DNA of 48,792 nucleotides from Oscillatoriaceae cyanobacterium Prado104 (GCA_025454405.1 JALOON010000037.1:1-48792); one strand, 5' to 3'. Positions 29,045 to 38,492 are shown, numbered from the stretch's first letter. Program-made: numbers and translations. The notes: generated by a model not told the origin, from the letters alone.

Positions 29045-29345
29045 TAGTTGACAGTTGATAGTTGACAGTTGACCTGGGGTAGGGGCGGTGCCCCCGTGCC
29101 CGCCCTGTTAGTTGACAGTCGATAGTTGTCATCAGTCATTAGTCATCAGTCATTAGTTATTAGACATCTGGTAAAAAGAGTCTGAAAGCCTTACCCCATA
29201 AGGACAAAAACCTAATTATGGGAGATGTCTATTAGTCAGAAGTAAGTGCTAAGGTGCGCAGTGTAGACCATACATTTATAGTGGTAAGGTGCGCACTGCG
29301 CACCATAGATTTATAGTGGTAAGGTGCGCAGTGCGCACCCTACAG
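29045..29345. repeat. Repeat cluster: heptamers, GGGGCGG palindrome, GTGCGCAGTGCGCAC units
   Basis: The gap between the GST relic and the next gene is almost all repeat: TTGATAG/TTGACAG heptamers (29045-29075), a GGGGCGGTGCCCCC hairpin (about 29083-29100), CATCAGT/CATTAGT heptamers (29120-29160), and three AAGGTGCGCA(G/C)TG-type palindromes (29250-29340). Inside it, TAGACATCT at 29160-29168 faces AGATGTCTA at 29223-29231. Confidence 0.75.
29160..29231. repeat. Short element bounded by 9-bp inverted repeats
   Basis: TAGACATCT and its exact complement AGATGTCTA bound 72 bp with no coding capacity. This is compatible with the two ends of a deleted insertion sequence or a very small MITE. Confidence 0.35.
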
Positions 29346-29379
29346 ATCGTGTAATTAGTGATGAATAATCAATAAAGCA

Positions 29380-29835
29380 ATGAAGCCATTTCATTCTGGA
29401 GAAATTGCCGTTCAAACTCGTGCGGGCGTGCGAGAAGAGGCCGCACAAATTGGCAGAGTTATTAGCAACAAGATTCAGCCTGTTGCTGTAGAATTTCTGC
29501 GCGCGCAGCAGATTGCTATTGCCAGTTCGATCGCACCAGACGGAACTATTTGGGCATCTTTGCTGGCAGGTAAACCGGGATTTTTCCTGGCATTAGATGA
29601 TTATACAATTCAAATCGATTTATCTGCTCAAACAACTAGCGCTGATGGTGGTGCAATCTCAAATCAATTAATTAATTCGCTCCCAAAAAACTTGGAGAAT
29701 AATTCTCAAATTGGCTTGCTGGCGATCGACCTCTCGAAAAGTAGTTTCCATCAATATATCCGATCGCGGGAACTGATTTGCCTCTCAGGTTGTCATTTTT
29801 GTGTGAGACATCTTTTACGAATCTCAATAAGCTGA
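29380..29835 (+). pseudogene. Pyridoxamine 5'-phosphate oxidase-like flavin-binding protein, C-terminally truncated
   Basis: A 151-residue frame beginning MKPFHSGEIAVQTRAGVREE, then VISNKIQPVAVEFLRAQQIA, WASLLAGKPGFF. This is the N-terminal half of the large pyridoxamine-oxidase-family proteins that run to about 300 residues. After IGLLAIDLSK the sequence turns into a low-similarity tail (SSFHQYIRSRELICLSGCHF) and stops, so the second half is missing. Probably inactive; a short FMN-binding product cannot be excluded. The 250 bases that follow hold no gene except the leader of the next operon. Confidence 0.65.
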
Positions 29836-30084
29836 TTTAGGGTTTGTCAGGGTGGCTGCTTCTCGATCGGCTACGCGAACTGCCACCAGAGGCATCGCAT
29901 TAATGAAAATTCAATGGTTCTAGTACTTTATTTAGAGCGATAGGCGAGCGCAAAAGTACTATAAGCATCAAGTGCAAATAATGATGTTGTCTATTCTGTA
30001 AATCGATGAGGTAAGTTTAATTAGTTAGTTCGCCAACTGAATGTTAAAAATTGTCCGCATATCTTAAGTCCTAGGAGAATTGCC

Positions 30085-33000
30085 ATGTATAAAGTCAGTG
30101 GTAAAGTTTTAGTTAAGGAAACTGGAGTTGGGATTCCGAACTTACAAGTAGTTTTGTACGACCTGGATATCAGACCAGCCCAAAGTTCACCCAACGAGCC
30201 GATTGAAATATTTAATTTTCCGAATCAACCTGCTCCATTTTTCTGGCAAGCATTTCCGGGCGATCGGTTGGGTTCAGTTTTAACCAGCGATCGAGGTGAT
30301 TTTGAACTAACATTTGATGATGAAGACTTTGCGGCACGAGAACAAGTAAAGCGTCCCGATCTCATTGTTTTTGTCATGGCTCCAGAAGATTCAGGAGCAA
30401 CTAATTCACAGAACCTTAGTTATTTACCAAAGTCACCTCTGCAGCGCATCCTTCACTACTCTTACGATCCTGTTGTCAACTCTGGAAAAAATGAGGGATA
30501 CATCATTCGGATTCCCCAGGAGTTGCTGAATCGCTTCCAAATTTCCTATCCCAATTTACCAATTGAAGCAACGACTACAACGGTTGAATCTGTAACGGCT
30601 AATTTGGATGCTTCCTTCAAGTTTGAACAAGGCGTTCAGGCAACACTGAGGAAACATTTACAAGAGCGGTTGAAGCCTGCGCTTGATGCCAAAAAGAAGG
30701 CAGATGAGGCATTTCAGACCTTTACACTCTCCAAAGTATCTCCAGAGGTTCGAGCCAGTGCAACATATCTCAAGCCTGGAGAAAAGATTCTCGATAAATT
30801 GGTCAATCTTTTTGACAATGGTTTGATAAATTTACCTAGTCTCGATCGGACAGCCAAGCGCAAGCTAGTGCTTCACCTCACTGAGGGACAACTTGAAGAG
30901 TGGGGACTTACTGTTAGTAATGGAACTGTCAGTGGTGAGGTCTCTCTTTCAGAGGTTGTTGAATACATTCGAGACATAACAGGGGGTGGAACTTTAGAAT
31001 ATACCCGACCTGTAATTGAGAATTGTCTGAAAGCGAAAAAAGCCGAGCGCTTGTTTGAAGAAGCTTTGGCAAAATGCAGGGCAGATTCAAATGGTGAAAG
31101 TGAAGAACCCGAGCCTGATACAGAGACACCTGGAATCCCTGAATTGACAACAAGCAGTCTTCTGCGGGAGCAAATCACCCGTCAGATGAAGCACACAACC
31201 CCGCCAGAAGAAGAACTGAAATATGGGGTTGAGCGGGATGGAGAAATCATTGCCACAATTACTAAACCTAGCCCTGCTGATGTAACAGCTTTTCATGATT
31301 TCCATGAACTGCAAATTGCTTTTGAGCATGTTTGGACGGAAATTTTTGATAAAGAGCTTGAGGCACTTGGTAAGGCAGCTTACGAAGAGATGGTTAAGCT
31401 CGAAGATTGGGTGATGAAAGATGAGAGTGGCAATCCAATTGTTGATGATTTTGGTCGGCCCATTTCACGCATAGCAGGCGTACAAGACATGCAGCAGATG
31501 TACGCTGAATATCAGGCTTTTAATGCTCGCTATATGGCAAGCGATTCAGTGCCAGAAGATCTAACAAGAGTTTTTGGTGTTACAAATCAAGACTGGGCGA
31601 TTCTGAGTCCAGGAGAACGAGACGATCTGCTAGCGATCCTAGAAGAATATCATCGTTACTATGGATCTCAATTTTCCACAGCTAGATATCAAATGGAAGA
31701 GGATGCAAAAGAGATCCTTAATAATGCGCGCAGTCAAGCTTCTGCCCGACAGTCTACACGACTCAGCGAACTTATGCAGCAGCTTGACGAACGACTCAGG
31801 AGTAAATATAAATTTGACATATTTGCTCCTAACTCGTTGAACTTTGGAATTTTGACAACCTATCGGCAAAAATGGGTTCCAGGGAACTATCAAGTTGGTA
31901 GTTTAATATCTACGATTCCGCTTGCTCCCAAGGAAATACGTCGCTATTCAACTAAACAAATTATCAAGAAAAGTCGAGTCCAAAAAGAATTGGATGATTC
32001 ACAACGTAGTCGAGGTTCCGAAGCCTCAAATACTTCACGAGCAGATACTGAGATTGTCAGCCAAGCGAGAAATAAAACCTCTTTCGAGCAAACCATTGAG
32101 AATAATATTAGCGTTGGTGTTTACCAAGGTGAGTTTGGCACAAGATTTGGTGTAGAGGCTGAAAAGTCATCATCTAGCACTAAGAAAAACTTCCGTGAGG
32201 CTGTACTGAAAGCAACTGAAGAACATAAACAGCAGCATCGTTTAGAAATTGAAACCTCTGTAACAGAAGAGTTGGAGACTAATAATTCTGGTGAAATCAT
32301 GAATCCCAACGATGAAATTACAGTTACATACCTTTTCTATGATTTACAGCGGCAGTATGAAGTGAGCGAAAGGATACATCGCCTTACTCCTGTCATTTTT
32401 GTGGCGAATGAAATTCCAGCACCCAACGAGATTGATAATGACTGGTTGATTACTTACGAGTGGATTCTCCGTAGAGTTATTTTGGATGATTCCTTTTTGC
32501 CAGCTCTACACTATGTAACTACAAGCATCGCGGGGGATGAGTTAGCACTAGAAATCTTGCGTAGAAATGTAGAGCGCCAAACCCTATTAGTTGAAGAACT
32601 AACCAGACAGGAGAAGGTCAAGACAAATCTCTCCAGGCAGGCTTTCAACGAGCTGAAGCGCTTGGTGGGTTATGTTCAAGAAAAGAGCGATCTTGATAAG
32701 TTAAAGGAAATCAATCTAGCCATTATCTTTGGTCCCTTCTCTTTAGCTGGAGGTGGTGGAAATAATGAGGCTGCCGAGAAGCGAGAAGAAATTGCCAAGT
32801 TAGCACTTGAGCGAGCAGATAAGGAGACTCAAGAAGTCAGTGCCAAGCTTTCTCGTGAAGTCACAGCACTGCAAGAGGCTATTAATAAATATACTGGAGC
32901 ATTGCAGGAGCATTTCGATCGCCAAACTGCCATTGCCCGTCTCCGAATCCATGTCAAGGAAAATCTTTTCTACTACATGCAGGCAATTTGGGATTATGAA

Positions 33001-33744
33001 CCACCGGATCAACGCTTTTTCCGACTTTATAACGTTGATGTATCCTGGATTGAATTGCAGGAAACAACAGCCAGGGTTCGAGCAACTGGTAATCGCGTAG
33101 GCGATCGCGATAGTTTACGATTTGCACCTCTAGAAAATCCCCTCTATGAGGTTGAGCTTTCTATTCCAATTACTTATTTCAGGCAAACTACCAAAAAGCT
33201 TTCTGAAGTTGCCGATTTGGACAATTTGCTTGGCTACAAGGGAAATTACATGATTTTTCCAGCGCGTCAGGCAAACTATCTGCATACCTATATGATGCAG
33301 GATTATATCGATCCGCATACGGGTGGTTTGCGCGATCCAGATGAGTTCAGCAACTACACGACTGACGAGCTTTTGGAGTATGCCTGTTGTTTACAAAAAG
33401 ATGCTCCGGAAGTTTTTGCAGCGCATCGAGAGTATCTCCTAAACTTGGTGAAAAAACGCATGACAACGCCTAGAAAAGAAAGCGAACTGGTGGTTGTGCC
33501 AACAGGATCGGTTTATATAGAAGCCTTGCCCGGTAAACATCCTATTCTGGAAGACTTCAAGTTGGTTCATCGTGCTTTAGATGTGAAGAAAGTTCAGGCA
33601 GAAGTCCGCAATGCTGAATTAGAAAACGTGCGTTTTGCTGCTCGATTGCTGGAAGGGGAACGAGAAGATCCTTCAATCGATAAACACATCGTAGTTGAAA
33701 GTGATAAAGCTGTTGATTCAAATATAGATATTGATGAAGCTTGA
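30085..33744 (+). CDS. Large uncharacterised protein with N-terminal beta-sandwich and coiled coils
   Basis: A 1219-residue protein I cannot name. Residues 1-150: a carboxypeptidase-regulatory/Cna-B-like beta-sandwich (YKVSGKVLVKETGVGIPNLQ). About 190-420: helical, charged. About 590-650: a conserved-looking NYQVGSLISTIPLAPKEIRR stretch, then Ser/Arg-rich coiled coil. About 660-800: NNISVGVYQGEFGTRFG and EITVTYLFYDLQRQYEVSER. About 850-960: long coiled coils flanking a hydrophobic, Gly-rich hinge (IIFGPFSLAGGGG, near 880). C-terminus: VVVPTGSVYIEALPGKHPIL. No signal peptide. TAGGAG is well placed before the ATG. It forms an operon with the next gene (20-base gap). Structural or toxin-like roles are possible, but nothing here proves either. 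Confidence 0.85.
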   Translation: MYKVSGKVLVKETGVGIPNLQVVLYDLDIRPAQSSPNEPIEIFNFPNQPAPFFWQAFPGDRLGSVLTSDRGDFELTFDDEDFAAREQVKRPDLIVFVMAPEDSGATNSQNLSYLPKSPLQRILHYSYDPVVNSGKNEGYIIRIPQELLNRFQISYPNLPIEATTTTVESVTANLDASFKFEQGVQATLRKHLQERLKPALDAKKKADEAFQTFTLSKVSPEVRASATYLKPGEKILDKLVNLFDNGLINLPSLDRTAKRKLVLHLTEGQLEEWGLTVSNGTVSGEVSLSEVVEYIRDITGGGTLEYTRPVIENCLKAKKAERLFEEALAKCRADSNGESEEPEPDTETPGIPELTTSSLLREQITRQMKHTTPPEEELKYGVERDGEIIATITKPSPADVTAFHDFHELQIAFEHVWTEIFDKELEALGKAAYEEMVKLEDWVMKDESGNPIVDDFGRPISRIAGVQDMQQMYAEYQAFNARYMASDSVPEDLTRVFGVTNQDWAILSPGERDDLLAILEEYHRYYGSQFSTARYQMEEDAKEILNNARSQASARQSTRLSELMQQLDERLRSKYKFDIFAPNSLNFGILTTYRQKWVPGNYQVGSLISTIPLAPKEIRRYSTKQIIKKSRVQKELDDSQRSRGSEASNTSRADTEIVSQARNKTSFEQTIENNISVGVYQGEFGTRFGVEAEKSSSSTKKNFREAVLKATEEHKQQHRLEIETSVTEELETNNSGEIMNPNDEITVTYLFYDLQRQYEVSERIHRLTPVIFVANEIPAPNEIDNDWLITYEWILRRVILDDSFLPALHYVTTSIAGDELALEILRRNVERQTLLVEELTRQEKVKTNLSRQAFNELKRLVGYVQEKSDLDKLKEINLAIIFGPFSLAGGGGNNEAAEKREEIAKLALERADKETQEVSAKLSREVTALQEAINKYTGALQEHFDRQTAIARLRIHVKENLFYYMQAIWDYEPPDQRFFRLYNVDVSWIELQETTARVRATGNRVGDRDSLRFAPLENPLYEVELSIPITYFRQTTKKLSEVADLDNLLGYKGNYMIFPARQANYLHTYMMQDYIDPHTGGLRDPDEFSNYTTDELLEYACCLQKDAPEVFAAHREYLLNLVKKRMTTPRKESELVVVPTGSVYIEALPGKHPILEDFKLVHRALDVKKVQAEVRNAELENVRFAARLLEGEREDPSIDKHIVVESDKAVDSNIDIDEA

Positions 33745-33764
33745 ATTTACTAGGAGAGTAAGGA

Positions 33765-34682
33765 ATGCCACCACCCAATAGAAGTGAACGAGCTACTGAA
33801 GATCGTTTGGGGAGTTCTAGACGACCTGTCCACGCCCCAGCTTGTCGCAGTCGAACCATTGTTGTTCCAGCAACCTACGATCAATTTGAGGCGCTAATTC
33901 TGCGTTGGATATCGCAATGTGTTATGTCTCGTACTGAAGTGCATGGGATTCCAGTAATGCGGGAAGAAGAACTTGTTTTCAATGAGCCTTCGCTGTTAGA
34001 AGTTTGGCGCACAATCAATGGGCAAACAGGACAGCAGGTTCAGATAATGGCTAGCTACATCTGGGAAACTCATCGCGTGGAGCGTGTAATTTTCTCGACA
34101 GCAATTCTACCACCCCAACCTCAAACTCAACCCCAAGCTCAACCCCAACCCGATTTTAGAGAATTTCTGCCAGAGCGCCCCGATATTTCTAGACCTCCGC
34201 GCATTTTCAGTCCAGGGAATCCCTTTTCTGGACCGACTCCCTTTGCTTTCTTACAAGGACTTACCCGAATTCTTAGAACTTACTGGGAAGCAATAAGAAC
34301 TCGGGAACAGCTCGATCAGTATGGAGGTATGTCAAGAGGATTCGCTGACACAATTGCTCGGATCAGTGCATCATTAACTCCTGACATAGAACGAAGTGGA
34401 CAGCGCCCTGAGCCACCAACTATTCAGATCGATCGAAGTGCGGAGAATTGGGCAATTCTAATCAATACAACACGCAGAGAAGGATACCTGGCAGGCTCTC
34501 GTGATGCTATTCGGTACTATCGGGGTTTAAGCAACGAGGATGCCATTTCGCTTTTGCGTTATCTACGAAGGAGATATGCTAGTGGGAGAGATGATGTTCG
34601 TAATTGGGTTCGGGACGGAATTGTGCGTGAATATATGCCCGATCTAAATAGATATTATCGGGATGAAGAATCTGGACGTTAG
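33765..34682 (+). CDS. Uncharacterised protein, partner of the 1219-residue protein
   Basis: A 305-residue protein with no family I recognise. The N-terminus is basic and proline-containing (MPPPNRSERATEDRLGSSRR). A central Gln/Pro linker of QPQTQPQAQPQPDF type lies at about 114-132. The second half is helical and rich in Arg and aromatic residues (SRDAIRYYRGLSNEDAISLL, RYLRRRYASGRDDVRNWVRD). No signal peptide or membrane segment. AGGAG and AAGGA precede the ATG, repeating the ACTAGGAGA-type site of the upstream gene. The short gap and shared ribosome-site sequence argue that the two products work together. Confidence 0.8.
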   Translation: MPPPNRSERATEDRLGSSRRPVHAPACRSRTIVVPATYDQFEALILRWISQCVMSRTEVHGIPVMREEELVFNEPSLLEVWRTINGQTGQQVQIMASYIWETHRVERVIFSTAILPPQPQTQPQAQPQPDFREFLPERPDISRPPRIFSPGNPFSGPTPFAFLQGLTRILRTYWEAIRTREQLDQYGGMSRGFADTIARISASLTPDIERSGQRPEPPTIQIDRSAENWAILINTTRREGYLAGSRDAIRYYRGLSNEDAISLLRYLRRRYASGRDDVRNWVRDGIVREYMPDLNRYYRDEESGR

Positions 34683-34820
34683 AAACTCCTTTACTGAGAT
34701 GAATTGTGTAGTTAGAATAGCAGCTTCTGAGTAGAATTTTTTCACCAACTTTCAAGAATTATGCTTATTTTTTAATATTTTATCAGCTTCTTGGAAACCA
34801 ATGCCCACCCATTCCAACCC

Positions 34821-34922
34821 GATCGCACCTATTGAATCATAATCCATGAAGCAGCAGTTGATCGCGCTCGTTTTTTGGCGATCGAGCTCCCTTATTCGAT
34901 CGTCGCATTAACTCAGTCCCAA
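34821..34922. repeat. About 100-bp duplication, copy 1 (copy 2 at 35600-35700)
   Basis: This runs from GATCGCACCTATTGAATC to CATTAACTCAGTCCCAA and includes the last codons and stop of the antitoxin gene. The copy at 35600-35700 on the other side of the module differs at only about 10-12 positions. Confidence 0.85.
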
Positions 34923-35189
34923 TTGCTTTTTGACATCCGCCAGCGAGATTCGTTTTTCCTGAGTCCGACGCTGGGCCAATAATGCCATTAAGGCCTGATT
35001 TTCTGAAGTTGCCTTGACCTCCTGCTCGAAATCATCGCTCTCCCCAACATCAAATCCTTGCCAATCTTCAAGCACTAACAAGACAAATTGCTGTCCGTCT
35101 GTCGTCTGTAAGATCGCACCTTCCTCTCGAACAGTTTCTAGCAATTCGAGCAAAAATTTTTGCTCTTCGGGAACTGTCACAATTCTCAT
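34908..35189 (-). CDS. Antitoxin of RelE/ParE-type module
   Basis: A 93-residue acidic protein (MRIVTVPEEQKFLLELLETV, EEGAILQTTDGQQFVLLVLE, C-terminal KKQLGLS). The layout resembles Phd/YefM-like cyanobacterial antitoxins: a short beta/alpha DNA-binding front that reads out GAILQTTDGQQFVLL, and an acidic toxin-binding tail. Its ATG overlaps the toxin stop by four bases, and the toxin gene comes first, as in HigBA-order modules. The 3' end lies in a 100-bp sequence duplicated beyond the toxin gene. Confidence 0.75.
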   Translation of the reverse strand: MRIVTVPEEQKFLLELLETVREEGAILQTTDGQQFVLLVLEDWQGFDVGESDDFEQEVKATSENQALMALLAQRRTQEKRISLADVKKQLGLS

Positions 35190-35479
35190 AAATCTCTCCG
35201 TTTACCGCGTACAAATAACTGATTGCCGATTTTGAATCCTACAACTTCAATGCTGACAATTTTCACGAAAGTTTCCACGTTGTAGAACACCCGATACTTA
35301 TCAATTCGCAATTCCCACTCAGCAACCTCGTTAGGACGCATTGGAAAACGGTTACGAGTTTCTACAGTGGGTTGATACTTAAGTTGAGTATCAATGCCAG
35401 AAATAATCGTCTGCTGCTCGGACCTCCTAAATGATTTCAGGTCTTCAATCGCTTCTGACGTAAATTCAATATCATACAT
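35186..35479 (-). CDS. RelE/ParE-family toxin
   Basis: A 97-residue toxin of the RelE/ParE superfamily: YDIEFTSEAIEDLKSFRRSE, QPTVETRNRFPMRPNEVAEW, ELRIDKYRVFYNVE and VKIVSIEVVGFKIGNQLFVR. The ELRIDKYRVFY strand is the signature of the fold and usually carries ribosome-bound mRNA cleavage or gyrase poisoning. Which of the two applies is not clear from sequence. It is the first gene of the module; the antitoxin follows with a 4-base overlap. Confidence 0.88.
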   Translation of the reverse strand: MYDIEFTSEAIEDLKSFRRSEQQTIISGIDTQLKYQPTVETRNRFPMRPNEVAEWELRIDKYRVFYNVETFVKIVSIEVVGFKIGNQLFVRGKRRDL

Positions 35480-35599
35480 TCTAATGTTGTACTGCTTTTA
35501 ACTGCGGTTGACTACCTCTATTGTGCCATCCTTGGGCATATATGGTAACTTTCATTCTAGCAACAAGCGCGATCGCTTTGGAGAACAACCAAAAAGCGC

Positions 35600-35700
35600 G
35601 ATCGCACTTATTGAATCTTAATCCATGAAGCAGAGTCGATCGCGCTCGTTTTTGGGCGATCGCGCTCCCTTGTTCGATGACCGCATTAACTCAGTCCCAA
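35600..35700. repeat. About 100-bp duplication, copy 2
   Basis: Matches 34821-34922. Read on the minus strand, its end still encodes LGLS and a stop, i.e. the C-terminus of the neighbouring antitoxin, so it is the surviving tail of a second module copy. The rest of the gap 35480-35778 holds HIP1-containing stems near 35569-35605 and nothing coding. Confidence 0.85.
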
Positions 35701-35778
35701 AGGCTACCTGCAAGGACTACTGAATGCCCGCGTAAATTATGGTAATCGATCGAACAATTCGGCAAATTTTAGTTGCTG

Positions 35779-35970
35779 TTAATTGGCAACAGATTGATAG
35801 CTAACTCCTCGGTATTTCAAGGTAACGAACGATCGAGGTGCGGGTGGAGTTGTGTAATGGTGCGATCGCAGCAGCACAGCACCGCGATACTTACCGATAA
35901 CTTCACCTTGAATACTGGGTTCGCGAGAGGGATTGACTTCGTAGCTGACACCGCGATAAGAGAGTTGCAT
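35779..35970 (-). CDS. DUF4278-domain protein
   Basis: A 63-residue protein starting MQLSYRGVSYEVNPSREPSI and ending TLKYRGVSYQSVAN. The paired YRGV(S)Y motifs at both ends and the GEVIGKYRGA core are the hallmark of DUF4278, a small cyanobacterial family of unknown function. AGGGGA lies about 8 bases before the ATG. Complete. Confidence 0.88.
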   Translation of the reverse strand: MQLSYRGVSYEVNPSREPSIQGEVIGKYRGAVLLRSHHYTTPPAPRSFVTLKYRGVSYQSVAN

Positions 35971-36034
35971 AGTTCTATTCCCCTAGGAATCGAGTAGTGT
36001 TGATAATCCCTTTATAAATTTTGCTAAAATGACC

Positions 36035-36298
36035 GTCGATACAGAAAAGTTAAGGAGTTGTAGTGGGAAAGACTTAACTTTTTTGTTAAGAATGTTTGCC
36101 AGCAAACGAACTCCTGTTTGTAGTAAGGACTTGAGTCCTTCTTTCGAGTATCCCTCCCAAAGCTTGAGATTCTTTGTAGCAGTTTGTAGTAAGGACTTGA
36201 GTCCTTCTTTCGAGTATCCCTCCCAAAGCTTGAGGTTCTTTGTAGCCGGAAACGATATGATGGCTTCACCCAAAAATCCTTAACTTTTCTGTATCGAC
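36035..36298. mobile_element. 264-bp MITE-like element with perfect 22-bp terminal inverted repeats
   Basis: The first 22 bases (36035-36056, beginning GTCGATACAGAAAAGTTAAG) are the exact reverse complement of the last 22 (36277-36298). Inside are two 66-bp direct repeats (36116-36181 and 36182-36247, one mismatch noticed), each with the palindrome AAGGACTTGAGTCCTT. A further copy of the terminal sequence lies alone at 38801-38822, with a degenerate half at 38770-38785. No transposase is encoded. It lies between the DUF4278 gene and the truncated ABC exporter. Confidence 0.8.
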
Positions 36299-36346
36299 AT
36301 TTTCCAGCTCAGATTTTATACCAGAAACAGTTGTTTCCTGGTTTCT

Positions 36347-37282
36347 ATGAATCTTCTCAAGCAACTGCTTCATTCATTTTGGCAGCAGCTCGTGCTGGCT
36401 GCAATTGCAGGATTGGTTAGCGGCATTAGCACCACAGGGTTAATAGCTGTTATCGGTGGCGAAATTACCAAGGCAACATTTACATTTCAGTTAGCCGGAC
36501 TGTTTTTTGGTTGCTGCTGTTTGCGATTGACGGCGGGGATAGTTTCTCGAATTTTATTAATTAGGATTTCGCAAAAAATAGTTTTAGATTTGCGAATGAT
36601 GTTAAGCCGCAAAATTTTGGCATCATCGCTATTTCATCTAGAATATCTGGGAAACCATCGCTTGATGGCAGCGCTGATTGATGATATTGAAAAACTGGCA
36701 AATGCCGTTCAGGTTCTCCCTGCTTTTTGCGGCGATATCGCGATCGTCACCAGTTGCTTGGTATATCTTTGTTGGCTGTCTCCCATTCTATTTTCGATCG
36801 TCCTCTGTTTTATTTCGCTCGGCATTTTTAGCTATCAACTTGCGAGCGATCGAGCCTTCCGTTTTTTAAAGCAATCGAGACAGCAACAAGATAAACTATT
36901 CCAGCACCTTAACAGCCTGACAGCCGGGATTAAGGAACTGAAATTAAACTCAAAACGCCGTCAAACTTTTCTGACAGATGAACTCTATTATACAGCACAA
37001 AACTACCGACAGCACAGCGCGATCGCCCTGACTATTTTTGCTGTAGCGGCTACTTGGGGACACCTCTTATTTTTTTTAGTGGTTGGTATTGTGATTTTTG
37101 CATTACCCGCCATCTCAGATATTAAACCCGCAATTTTATCGAGCTATGCAATTACGATCGTTTACTTAACTATTCCTCTTGATTACATTATGAGTGCGCT
37201 GCCAAGTATCGGCAACATCATCGTTGCTTTGCAAGCGATTGAAGCGCGGGATTTTGCGGTGTTACTGTGGCGGCTAGTTTGA
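36347..37282 (+). pseudogene. ABC exporter membrane domain (cyclic-peptide/SyrD type) lacking its ATPase
   Basis: A 311-residue frame with six hydrophobic segments and the QKIVLDLRMMLSRKILASSL coupling region of the SyrD/PvdE-like cyclic-peptide exporters. The family is about 550 residues, with a C-terminal nucleotide-binding domain. Here the sequence ends at IVALQAIEARDFAV and runs into the monooxygenase remnant. No Walker A or B motif is present, so the product cannot hydrolyse ATP. The junction at about 37250 is a deletion scar. The start and the membrane part are well preserved. Confidence 0.75.
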
Positions 37283-38487
37283 AACAATTTGGCATCGATC
37301 GATTTGCGGTTATTGAAAAAGGTGATTCTGTCGGTACGATTTGGAAAAACGCTTACGATCGCCTCACCATTCATACTCCCTACTTTTCGCTACCTTTCTT
37401 TCAGATATCGAAGAGGTACTCAATTTTCAAAACTAAAAATGAAATGATTGATTACCTTGCCAGCTATGCCAATCATTTTCAAGTTGATTCCCATATGCGA
37501 TTCAATGAAGAAGTACAGTCGATCGCGAAAATAAATAATTTATCAAATTCTGACTTGAATTGGGAAATTAAAACCAACAAAGACACTCTACAATGCAAAT
37601 TTCTTGCTATTTGTACTGGATTAAACAACAAACCAATAATGCCGTACTTCCCCGGTCAAGAAAACTATTCCGGTCAAATTATCCACAGCCAACACTATAG
37701 AAATGGCGTACCTTATCAAGGTCAGCGAGTCTTAGTAGTTGGTTCTGGAAATTCAGCAGCAGAAATTGCCCTCGATTTGCACGAACATGGGGCGGCAATT
37801 GTCGATATGTTAATTCGCGGCAAACGTTGGGTTTTTCCCTTGCATCCACACCTGCAAACATTACAATATTGGTTTTTTGAAGCGCTATATTTTGTACGAA
37901 ATTGGTTAAATCTAGCGAAACCAAAACTCGATCGAATGGAGCAAATTGAACGTATTTTAAGCTTTTCTCCAGAAGAACTCAAGCAGGAAATTGATGCTGC
38001 GGATCGCTGGATTAAACGTTTTGCTGTCGATTTAACTGAATTTTCTATCTACCCGGAAGACCGAGGTCCGATGGATATTGAAGTAGATAGCGGGCGGGTT
38101 GCATGGGTCGATCGCGGGACTGTCAAACACATTAAAAACGGAAATATTCGGGTAATTTCAAGTAGTATCAAAACGCTAAATCTCAAAAGTGTCTGTTTTG
38201 AAAATGGTGAAGAACGGGGTTATGATGCGATTGTTTTGGCAACCGGATTTAGACCGAGAATTCACGCAATTTTAGAACGGGCTGATTTGTATCTCAATGC
38301 GGGCGATCGCTATTTACCAAAAACCGATGGCAAATGTCGATCGCTCGCCGATCCAACGCTATATTTTGTAGGCTTTGAAAAGACGCTGTGGCGAGCATCA
38401 ACCTACGGTCATTATGGATGGCTTACAGGTAAAATAATTGCCACACAATTGCGCGAACAGCCTTTGAAAAATCTCGCTTTTACATAA
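37267..38487 (+). pseudogene. Flavin-containing monooxygenase lacking its FAD-binding N-terminus
   Basis: A 406-residue frame whose first residues (VAASLKQFGIDRFAVIEKGD) follow where the FAD-binding GxGxxG strand-turn should be. That front is missing: upstream in this frame are only GVT and then ABC-exporter sequence. The NADPH-binding motif RVLVVGSGNSAAEIALDLHE (about 155-174) and the late ATGFRP segment are intact. The GTG at 37267 is a chance start. Without the first Rossmann half it should not bind FAD normally. Both this and the preceding ORF result from one deletion. Confidence 0.75.
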
Positions 38488-38492
38488 ATCTC

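Noticed and set aside
36024..36283. Open frames of 81-96 residues inside the MITE
   Set aside because: They owe their length to the 66-bp direct repeat (a multiple of three) and lack ribosome sites and homologous sequence.
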